Source: Bacteroidota bacterium (lineage in GTDB: Bacteria; Bacteroidota; Bacteroidia; 2-12-FULL-35-15). Taken from it: a stretch of DNA of 64,000 bases. Made by a program: the position numbers and the translations under genes. This document shows positions 54,893-61,997 of the stretch, piece after piece (the stretch's first letter is position 1; each line of letters begins with the position of its first letter). Under the pieces are notes generated by a model. It was not told where the DNA came from. It made no database searches and worked only from the letters and a program-made list of their open reading frames with translations. The stretch is taken from positions 1 through 64,000 of the forward strand of contig CANIQT010000001.1 in assembly GCA_947469885.1 (NCBI GenBank). Direction: 5' to 3'.

Positions 54893-55861
54893 CTATTGAA
54901 CTAATAACTTTTCGATGTGAAGTATTAATCCACTTTCATCTTTTACTTTTATAAAATAAATTCCTTTTGCTTTATCAGATATATTAATTTCGTTAACAAT
55001 GGATTGCTCTTTTATTTTTTCTCCCAACACATTTATTACTTCCACTGTATAATTTTGGTTGTTTATTTTATCAGCTGAAGAAATGGTAAATCTTCCGTTT
55101 GATGGGTTGGGGTATATTGTAAATACTGGTGTTTGGTTAAGCTCATTAATTCCTGCGGAAGAAAACAAGGAGGTATCGTTTACATAAATATCATCAAAAT
55201 AATAAAAAGCAGTGCCGGTGGTGGCGGGCGATGTAAACACAGCACTTGAATTTGCACTCAACGCAAAATTACCAATAGTTATGTAATGTTCGCCTCCGGC
55301 AGCAACAAAACTTCCCTGCACCAATGTCCATCCTGCAGTATCGGTAACTACGGTGGTGCTGTTCACTTCCGGGGTAATGCTTCCGTTTGTAGGATTTGAC
55401 GGAACGATGGAAGTGGAAGTAAACTTTATGCCTGGACCTTTGGTTGCATAATCAGATGTATTGGTACGGGAAATATAATAACTCACATAGTAGGTGGTTC
55501 CAGCTGTTAACGTGCCGTTGAGCATCACCTGCATGTATTCTCTTAAATTAGTAACTGCTGCAAAATTAAAATAGGTAAACAATCCAGCATAGCCATGCCC
55601 AGTATGTGGTTGCTGAAAACCATTGTTGTTAGCCGGAATGCCCATACCACTTCCGTTGGAACTAGCACATGTTTGAAACAAATCGGAGGAAGTAGCTCCC
55701 GGGTCGGACCAAGGTATGGCATAATTTATTTGTCCGTCAGTGGTTGGGCAGGTGGTTATGTTTTCGAATCCGGGATTAGGAACCATGTTTTGTGCGGATG
55801 TATTGTTTGAAATAAACTGATTTGAAACAATGAAAAAGAAAAAGAGTAATTTTTTATTCAT
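54893..55861 (-). CDS. Secreted protein with CBM-like domain and T9SS sorting domain
   Basis: 322 residues. After a signal peptide ending SAQ, residues ~25-240 form a beta-sandwich of the kind found in carbohydrate-binding or 'gliding motility-associated' secreted proteins (NPGFENITTCPTTDGQINYA, GTTYYVSYYISRTNTSDYAT). The C-terminal ~75 residues (FTIYPNPSNGRFTI ... KGIYFIKVKDES) are a type A T9SS domain. A -7 box TATATTTG lies at 55897-55904 (minus). Confidence 0.86.
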   Translation of the reverse strand: MNKKLLFFFFIVSNQFISNNTSAQNMVPNPGFENITTCPTTDGQINYAIPWSDPGATSSDLFQTCASSNGSGMGIPANNNGFQQPHTGHGYAGLFTYFNFAAVTNLREYMQVMLNGTLTAGTTYYVSYYISRTNTSDYATKGPGIKFTSTSIVPSNPTNGSITPEVNSTTVVTDTAGWTLVQGSFVAAGGEHYITIGNFALSANSSAVFTSPATTGTAFYYFDDIYVNDTSLFSSAGINELNQTPVFTIYPNPSNGRFTISSADKINNQNYTVEVINVLGEKIKEQSIVNEINISDKAKGIYFIKVKDESGLILHIEKLLVQ

Positions 55862-55937
55862 GAGTTTGAGTTTTAGTATTTATTTTTATTGGTGAACAAA
55901 TATAAGATTTTGTTTTGATTGCGCGTTTAACAATAAA

Positions 55938-55972
55938 AAAAGCCCTGCTCCGATAAATGGAGCAGGGCTTTT
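55938..55972 (-). terminator. Terminator of the 527-residue secreted protein gene
   Basis: A 14-bp stem (AAAAGCCCTGCTCC / GGAGCAGGGCTTTT) with a 7-base loop. On the minus strand it follows the stop codon at 55988 and runs into seven T residues. Confidence 0.9.
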
Positions 55973-55987
55973 CTGAATTACCAATTT

Positions 55988-57571
55988 TTATTTCAACGGT
56001 ATCTCTAAACGGAACACCTTTGAATTTTTTTTATCTTCTCTCAAACGGTCAATAATTAAATTATCATTCACCGAAGTAAAACCGGAAGGGTCAAGCCTTA
56101 CGTCTTGTTCTTTTGAATCGAAAATATATTGTTTACTCATTTTACCATTTTCATCGAGTTTTACACAAGCAAGAAATCCTCCAGCACCAGCCAAGTGAGC
56201 TGCAGGTGGTTGATTAAGTGCAAGGTTTTGATTTTTTTTGTTGTCGAGATAGAAAAAATAATACTGCCCTTTTATCTGGTGAAAATGGAAACCTAGCCCA
56301 ATGGTGGTATTATTACCCGTCTGAAATTTCGGGATTTTAGTACACCATTTTGTTTTTCCATCCTTATCCACCATCATTGCAAGTATTTCATTGTAATAAT
56401 AAGTATAGGTGGTATAGGTCATATTGCCACTCGTATGGGTTTGCACTGTATAATAATATTCTTCACCAACTATTAAAACACTTCCATCATCATTAAACTC
56501 CAGGTCGCGCAGGGTAAGGTGGGATGCTTCCAATACACCTTTATCTTCTTTCTTTTCCATTTTACGTTTGGTCCTTTCGCTTTCGTACGATTCAAGAACT
56601 TCTTTTGGGAAATCGCAATAAGTAGTTTTCAATCCTTTGATGGTTCCATTATCATTCATATCAAGGCGGATAAGGTATGCTCCATTTACTCCCCCACTTC
56701 TTTGGTTGTTTGAGTAATATCCTGTTATTACCAAATCATGTTTCCGGTCTTCCTGCAACAATACACTGTGTACAAATTTATTGTCCAACGTAATTTTGGT
56801 TGCCTCCATTTTATTTGTTTTTTTGTTGATCATATTCAATTCGTAACGGATGGCATTTTTTACGTCCGAATTGTCTTTCCCCTCCACCGCATTGTTTAAT
56901 TTTACAGAAGTTAGCATGTAAATATTTCCTTTTGCATCCACTTCATAATCCAAATTGTCCATATCAGCTGCGCTGTAAGGCATTTCAATTTCGGCAGCAT
57001 AAAGCAGTTTCATATTGTTGTCGTAAAGGTTAAAACCTATTACATCAATAATATTTTTTTGTCTTCTTTCGGTTGGTTTCACACGGTAAGTTACCAGCAA
57101 CATACTTGTGTCGGTAGAATAATTATAGGTGTATTTACCAGTACCCATTAAACTAGCCAGCTTGCTGGTTTCAATCATTTTTACAGGAGACCCTTCAAAA
57201 TCCATACTTTTTTTGTTGAACGGAAGGGCAAACAATCTTTCTAATTGTGCATCACGGTCCCAGGTAGCATAAAACCAGTACATTTTGTTTTTAAGAGAAT
57301 GGATACCTTCGTTTCCTGCTTTTTCAGTTTCCTCAGGTAGTTTCACTGTTTCCTGACTTCTCAGTTTTTGAAATTTGTCGTCAAAGGTTTGGAAAATCAT
57401 TCCTTCGCCTTTGCGGTAGTACAAATCAGCATACGTTTTATTGTCTAATTTGCGGAAGCCGAGTTCCTGATATTTTTTTACAGTTTCAAATTCATCGCTG
57501 AAACTAAATTTGATGGTTTGCGCCTGTAGTGCTGATACAAACAGGGTAGCAACAAGTAATAGTTTTTTCAT
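55988..57571 (-). CDS. Secreted protein of unknown function
   Basis: 527 residues from the ATG at 57571. Signal peptide MKKLLLVATLFVSALQAQ. The body is rich in beta strands with recurring aromatic/aspartate patterns (NIYMLTSVKLNNAV, LVITGYYSNNQRSGG, SVLIVGEEYYYTVQTHTSGN), compatible with a beta-propeller, but no family is recognised. There is no T9SS domain at the end. The frame is open to 57601, but a TACTTTTG box at 57599-57606 (minus) lies there, so the longer start is excluded. Confidence 0.8.
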   Translation of the reverse strand: MKKLLLVATLFVSALQAQTIKFSFSDEFETVKKYQELGFRKLDNKTYADLYYRKGEGMIFQTFDDKFQKLRSQETVKLPEETEKAGNEGIHSLKNKMYWFYATWDRDAQLERLFALPFNKKSMDFEGSPVKMIETSKLASLMGTGKYTYNYSTDTSMLLVTYRVKPTERRQKNIIDVIGFNLYDNNMKLLYAAEIEMPYSAADMDNLDYEVDAKGNIYMLTSVKLNNAVEGKDNSDVKNAIRYELNMINKKTNKMEATKITLDNKFVHSVLLQEDRKHDLVITGYYSNNQRSGGVNGAYLIRLDMNDNGTIKGLKTTYCDFPKEVLESYESERTKRKMEKKEDKGVLEASHLTLRDLEFNDDGSVLIVGEEYYYTVQTHTSGNMTYTTYTYYYNEILAMMVDKDGKTKWCTKIPKFQTGNNTTIGLGFHFHQIKGQYYFFYLDNKKNQNLALNQPPAAHLAGAGGFLACVKLDENGKMSKQYIFDSKEQDVRLDPSGFTSVNDNLIIDRLREDKKNSKVFRLEIPLK

Positions 57572-57598
57572 TTTAGTTGATTTTTTAAGTTTAGGCGT

Positions 57599-57606
57599 CA
57601 AAAGTA
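57599..57606 (-). promoter_or_regulatory. -7 box of the 527-residue secreted protein gene
   Basis: The minus strand reads TACTTTTG, 27 bases before the ATG at 57571, the same distance as before the TonB receptor gene. Confidence 0.55.
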
Positions 57607-57855
57607 GTTTTTATTTTGGAGAATAAACACCATTCCGGAAATAAATAATTCAGGGAGTTTTTTTGTTTTAGTGTTATGCAATTACAATTTTCAACCTAAG
57701 CCTTACCGCACATTTCTACACTTCAGCTTACTCGTAAGAGGTGTGTCCCGGTTTTCATTTTTTCAAGCAGGTCTATTATAATGTGAGATATTTTACCATT
57801 TTTCTTGTTTTTGTGTTAAATTGATGATTATTAGGCTCTTATGTAATTTTTGGGC
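57607..57855. other. Intergenic stretch with no recognised feature
   Basis: About 250 bp between the promoter of the secreted protein gene and array 3. I see no gene, RNA signature or strong hairpin in it. Confidence 0.6.
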
Positions 57856-57856
57856 T

Positions 57857-58085
57857 TAAAAATAGTACTATTTGAAATCCAAATAGTACTATTTGAACTT
57901 TAAATAGTACTATTTAAAGTCTGAATAGTACTATTTAAACTTTGAATAGTGGTATTGAAACCTCCCGATAGCGGTATTTTTATTTTCAAAAGCACTATTC
58001 AAAGTTTGTTAAGTGGTATCGAAACTTTGAAAAGTACTGTTTAAACTTTGCGGAGTGGTATGTAAAGTTTGCATGTCGGAAATTA
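57857..58085. repeat. 21-bp-periodic palindromic array 3
   Basis: About eleven units. The core AGTAC/AGTGG occurs at 57864, 885, 906, 927, 948, 970, 991, 58012, 033 and 054, a period of 21 bp with a single 22-bp step. The first four units carry the perfect 14-bp palindrome AAATAGTACTATTT (G in place of the first A in the fourth); later ones drift (for example ATAGCGGTAT, AAGTGGTATC). The rest of each unit is an AAACTTT-like linker. Translation of either strand runs into repeated stops or lacks any protein features. Confidence 0.88.
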
Positions 58086-58360
58086 AATTCCGAAAACCGA
58101 ACCTTTTCTTCTTTTGGAAGAATACTATTATATATAAGAAGGAATTTAGTTAACTGATAAAAGTAATATATAAACGGAAATGCGGTTTTCAGAAGATTTG
58201 TAATAAATAAGTAGTTTTTTACTCGCATTTTATTTTACTTTTTTGCGCGTTAAATAATCGGTTTGGTTCGACATAGTAAATAAATCTAATTTTTAAAAGC
58301 AAATTTATTTTTTGGGAAATTACTTAAACGGTTGCCCGAAGAAATGCGCTGTCAAACTAA

Positions 58361-58440
58361 ACCCGATTGTAGTGGAAATCCTTTTTTGTGTGTTTGCTTT
58401 TGAGGGGGAGGGAAAAAGATTGGAATGTAAAGCGGGAAAG
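58361..58440 (+). repeat. Third, diverged copy (C) of the ~120-bp repeat
   Basis: CGATTGTAGTGGAAATCC followed by TTTTTTGTG, then a G-rich middle, AAAAAGATTG and AAAGCGGGAAAG corresponds piece by piece to copy A at 23326-23446, but the middle and the CCCCCGATTC end are changed or missing. It lies about 275 bp from array 3. No gene lies in the surrounding 58086-58513, apart from an open frame that copies the periodic sequence. Confidence 0.65.
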
Positions 58441-58513
58441 CAGTGATGTGCAATGCTGTAAGCGTTCTTTCCAACTAATTTTTATTTTTTTGAATAATTT
58501 GTGTGCAAAAAGT

Positions 58514-61500
58514 TTACAGCCTCACCCCAATCACCAGTATATCGTCCACCTGCTCCAAGTTGCCTTTCCAGTTTTCCATGGTGGAATGAAGAATTTCTTT
58601 TTGTTCGTCCATGCCTAAATCCTGAACCGAAAGCAGGAGTTCTTTGAACGGAGGGTATTTAAACTTTTTGCCTTTGGAGCCTCCAAACTGGTCGGCATAG
58701 CCATCGGTAAAAATATAAAACGAATCGCCCGGCTGAAGTTCGATCACATTGTTTTTGAAATCGCGTAAATTATCGCTTATGGAAACGGGCATTTTATCAG
58801 GTGCAATTTCTTCGAGCACCGACTGGCTCCCTTGTCGGACAATGTACATAGAGTTGTTGGCTCCGGCATATTCGAGAATTATTTTGTCTTCTTTAAATCG
58901 TAAACTTATTAATCCTATATCCATTCCGTCTTTTTGTCCTCCGGTTTTTACAGTCTGTTTGAGGCTTTGAATAATTCCCCGTCTTACTTCGTTTAATATT
59001 TGTGCAGGCTCAATTATCTTTTTTTCGTTCACGGTTTCGTTTAGCAATGACGAGTTAATCATACTCATAAACGCACCCGGCACACCATGCCCAGTGCAAT
59101 CTGCTGCTGCAAGAAGATAAACGGGTTCACCATTTTCGCTTGCTTCGTTGTACCAGTAAAAATCACCACTCACAATATCTCTTGGTTGAAAGAAAATAAA
59201 CGACTGAGGCAATGCACTGCGAATGTGTTCGAGCTGAGGAAGTATGGCTTGTTGAATCCGCTCCGCATAATTGATACTGTCGGTTATGTCTTTGTTTTTT
59301 TCTTCAATCATTTCTTTTTGCAATTCGAGTTCGTGTTTTTGCTTTGTCACCTCAGCAGTTCGCTCCACCACTTTTTCTTCGAGAATATTTTTTTCAATTA
59401 TTAAATTTCGTTCTCTTCTTTTGATGAAAGAAAAAATAAGAATGATAACAAGTATTGCTACAATGCCGTAAAACCAATACGTGCGGTACCATGGAGGGGT
59501 AATGGTAAAAGTAAAAGTGCAGGGTTCCGAATTCCAGATACCATTTGCTCCAATAGAAGAAACTTTGAAAGTATATGTTCCTGGAGGCAACACGGGGTAA
59601 TCGCGCTCGTTGGCAGCTGTTGGCAACGACCATTCCTGTTCCCATCCTTCCAACAAATATTTATACCGTAACTTTTGAGGATTGTCCATAGAGATAGCCG
59701 ATACGCTGAAGCTAATGTGATTTTCGTTGTACTTCAACGTTAACCCTAATGGCAAATTGAACCATGGCGAAACCGAATCGGATTTGGTAGTCCAGTCCAC
59801 ATCTTTGTTAAATAATTTGATGGAAGTAATATGCGTGAGGGGTGGTCGCTGATTTATTTTTTCTAAAGAAGGTGTGTATTTGGTTAAGCCCTTCACATTG
59901 CCAAACCAGATGTTTCCTTTGCTGTCTTTGAACGAAGCGTTATCATTACACTCCACTCCCAGAAAACCATCGGAAGCATTGTAGTTGCGAACGTCAACCA
60001 CTTTGTATTTATCGTTCAACGTAATTTTATCAAAGCCTTTATCGGTAGCAGCTATGAGGGTATATTCATTTTCAAAAATAAGCGAACGAATGGAATTGGA
60101 ACTTAAACCCGAAGCATCGTTGACAATGCGTTTGATTTTTACTTTATCTTTACTATGCACATCGAGCATAAAAATACCACCATTGCGTGTTCCCATCCAT
60201 ATATTTCCCTGAGGTCCTTCGGCAAGCGATAGCACCGCTAAGTTGGTTAATCCTTCGGCAGTATCGAAACTGGAAATATTACCATCTCCCGTATATTTTA
60301 TTAAACCCCCATTGGAAGCAAACCAAAGATTTTCTTCTTTGTCCTGAATAACAGTGTTTACATCTTTTTCGGTAATGTTCAGGGTTTCTTCCAATTTTAT
60401 GACAATAAATTTTACCCCGTCCCATCGGCTGATACCTCTTTTGGAGCCACACCAAACTACCCCATGTTTGTCAACAAAAACACAATAGGCACTGTTGTCT
60501 AAGAGCCCATCGCTCTCAGCAGTAAAACTGGTAAATTTTTTTCCATTAAATTTTGATAAGCCACCATCTTTAACCACGGTCCAAATATTATGATTGTTAA
60601 AAGCTTTTCCGGCAGATACTGATAAAGTAGCATTACCCGACAAACCATCTTTAGTAGTGTAACTTTTAAACACAGGCTGGTCGGCTTCCATTTTAAAATT
60701 TAATAATCCACCTCCACTGCTAGCCAACCACAAATCGCCCACTGAGTCTTGGTCAATGCCTTCTACTTTGTTGCTTATCAATCCGTCTTTATCAGTAAAA
60801 TGCGAAAACTTGTCGCCCATAAATTTGCTCAACCCATCACCATTAGTGCCAATCCACATGTTGCCGGTATTGTCCTCAAACAACGACATAATGTTTTTGC
60901 CCGGCAAACCTTCCTTATCCGTGTAATGTTCGAAAACATATTTTGATGGCATTGAATCAATAGTGATAGAAGCATTTCGTTGGCGAACAATACCATCTTC
61001 GATGGATGCAAACCAAAGTTCGTTGCTGGACGAAAGAAAAATTTTCCAGATTCGTTTTGCATTAAATCCGTTTGTTTCGTTATACACTTTCACTTTTCTT
61101 GAAATTAAATCCAACTGAAAATCGGTGTTCGAAAATTTTATTTTTTGAGGAGCAATGGTAAACACACCTTCCTCGTGCGTTCCAAACCATAACTTGCCGG
61201 TGGCATCTTCTGCTATGGAAGCAATGGATTCAGAAGGGATATCACGTGGATAAAGCAACAAATTAATTTTTACCGAATCGCCCGAAAGAGTCAAAACGCT
61301 TATTCCTTGGTAGGTTGCCAACCATATATGCCCTTGTCTGTCCTGATGAATATCAAAAACTGATTTGTTACTCAGTCCTTTTTCTTCGTCAAACACCTGT
61401 ACACTAAAGGAATCTGCAGCAACTTGCCGTATTCTGTTCACTCCTCCATCATCCGTTCCTGCCCATATTGCTCCATCTTTATCTTCCATAATGGAAAGCA

Positions 61501-61906
61501 CGGTGGAACCATGCAATCCTTCTTTTTTTCCAATGTTTTTGAAGGTACGTCCATCAAACATAATGACTCCTTCACCACTTGTACCAGCCCATATTCTTCC
61601 TTTGCTATCTTGTATCAACGCACGAACTACATCAGCATTAAATCCATCTTTTCTGTCAAATGTTTTGAAATTAATTCCATCAAATCGGCACAGGCCGCTG
61701 CCTTCCATACCTAACCAAAGATATCCGCGTTTGTCTTGGGTAATGCAATAAATAGTAGATTGTGGTAAATGTTGTGCTAATGTATAAGTCTGAAAATTGT
61801 TTCGCTGCGCAGAAAGGGCTGTAGGCAATAGGAAACAGGCAATAGGCAATAGATAGCTGGCAAAATTAACGAATAGATAAGAAAGAAGTTGTTTTATTTT
61901 TTTCAT
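58514..61906 (-). CDS. Reg_prop beta-propeller sensor with SpoIIE-type phosphatase domain
   Basis: 1130 residues from the ATG at 61906. After a signal peptide comes a periplasmic pair of seven-bladed propellers made of Reg_prop repeats (GYLWLGMEGSGLCRFDG, IWAGTSGEGVIMFDG and similar, each G-x-x-W-x-G-T), then a Y_Y_Y domain (LPPGTYTFKVSSIGANGIWN). One membrane helix (YGIVAILVIILIFSFIKRR) leads into a coiled coil and a PP2C/SpoIIE phosphatase (SGDFYWYNEASENGEPVYLL, AADCTGHGVPGAFMSMI, DGMDIGL). No kinase or DNA-binding domain is present. It probably controls an anti-sigma or similar Ser/Thr switch. The signal peptide is encoded by GGCAATAG words. Confidence 0.9.
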   Translation of the reverse strand: MKKIKQLLSYLFVNFASYLLPIACFLLPTALSAQRNNFQTYTLAQHLPQSTIYCITQDKRGYLWLGMEGSGLCRFDGINFKTFDRKDGFNADVVRALIQDSKGRIWAGTSGEGVIMFDGRTFKNIGKKEGLHGSTVLSIMEDKDGAIWAGTDDGGVNRIRQVAADSFSVQVFDEEKGLSNKSVFDIHQDRQGHIWLATYQGISVLTLSGDSVKINLLLYPRDIPSESIASIAEDATGKLWFGTHEEGVFTIAPQKIKFSNTDFQLDLISRKVKVYNETNGFNAKRIWKIFLSSSNELWFASIEDGIVRQRNASITIDSMPSKYVFEHYTDKEGLPGKNIMSLFEDNTGNMWIGTNGDGLSKFMGDKFSHFTDKDGLISNKVEGIDQDSVGDLWLASSGGGLLNFKMEADQPVFKSYTTKDGLSGNATLSVSAGKAFNNHNIWTVVKDGGLSKFNGKKFTSFTAESDGLLDNSAYCVFVDKHGVVWCGSKRGISRWDGVKFIVIKLEETLNITEKDVNTVIQDKEENLWFASNGGLIKYTGDGNISSFDTAEGLTNLAVLSLAEGPQGNIWMGTRNGGIFMLDVHSKDKVKIKRIVNDASGLSSNSIRSLIFENEYTLIAATDKGFDKITLNDKYKVVDVRNYNASDGFLGVECNDNASFKDSKGNIWFGNVKGLTKYTPSLEKINQRPPLTHITSIKLFNKDVDWTTKSDSVSPWFNLPLGLTLKYNENHISFSVSAISMDNPQKLRYKYLLEGWEQEWSLPTAANERDYPVLPPGTYTFKVSSIGANGIWNSEPCTFTFTITPPWYRTYWFYGIVAILVIILIFSFIKRRERNLIIEKNILEEKVVERTAEVTKQKHELELQKEMIEEKNKDITDSINYAERIQQAILPQLEHIRSALPQSFIFFQPRDIVSGDFYWYNEASENGEPVYLLAAADCTGHGVPGAFMSMINSSLLNETVNEKKIIEPAQILNEVRRGIIQSLKQTVKTGGQKDGMDIGLISLRFKEDKIILEYAGANNSMYIVRQGSQSVLEEIAPDKMPVSISDNLRDFKNNVIELQPGDSFYIFTDGYADQFGGSKGKKFKYPPFKELLLSVQDLGMDEQKEILHSTMENWKGNLEQVDDILVIGVRL
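61821..61856. repeat. GGCAATAG words used as signal-peptide codons
   Basis: On the minus strand three copies of CTATTGCC-type words encode YLLPIACFLLPTA, the hydrophobic core of the signal peptide of the sensor phosphatase. The same word is non-coding at 4541-4571, 20527-20569 and 23090-23118. Confidence 0.75.
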
Positions 61907-61946
61907 TACACTTTTGTTACAACAAATCAGATGTAAAGAAAACAAA

Positions 61947-61972
61947 AAAACCTGACATAATCGTCAGGTTTT
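61947..61972 (-). terminator. Terminator of the WD40-caspase gene
   Basis: AAAACCTGAC pairs with GTCAGGTTTT around a 6-base loop; on the minus strand it lies 26 bp after the stop codon and is followed by T residues. It separates the caspase gene from the sensor phosphatase downstream. Confidence 0.85.
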
Positions 61973-61997
61973 AAAATATGATAGTGAAATAATTTTT

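Noticed and set aside
57995-58228. 77-codon open frame on the minus strand over array 3
   Set aside because: The repeated xKF pattern is a reading of the DNA period; neighbouring units carry stops, and there is no promoter.
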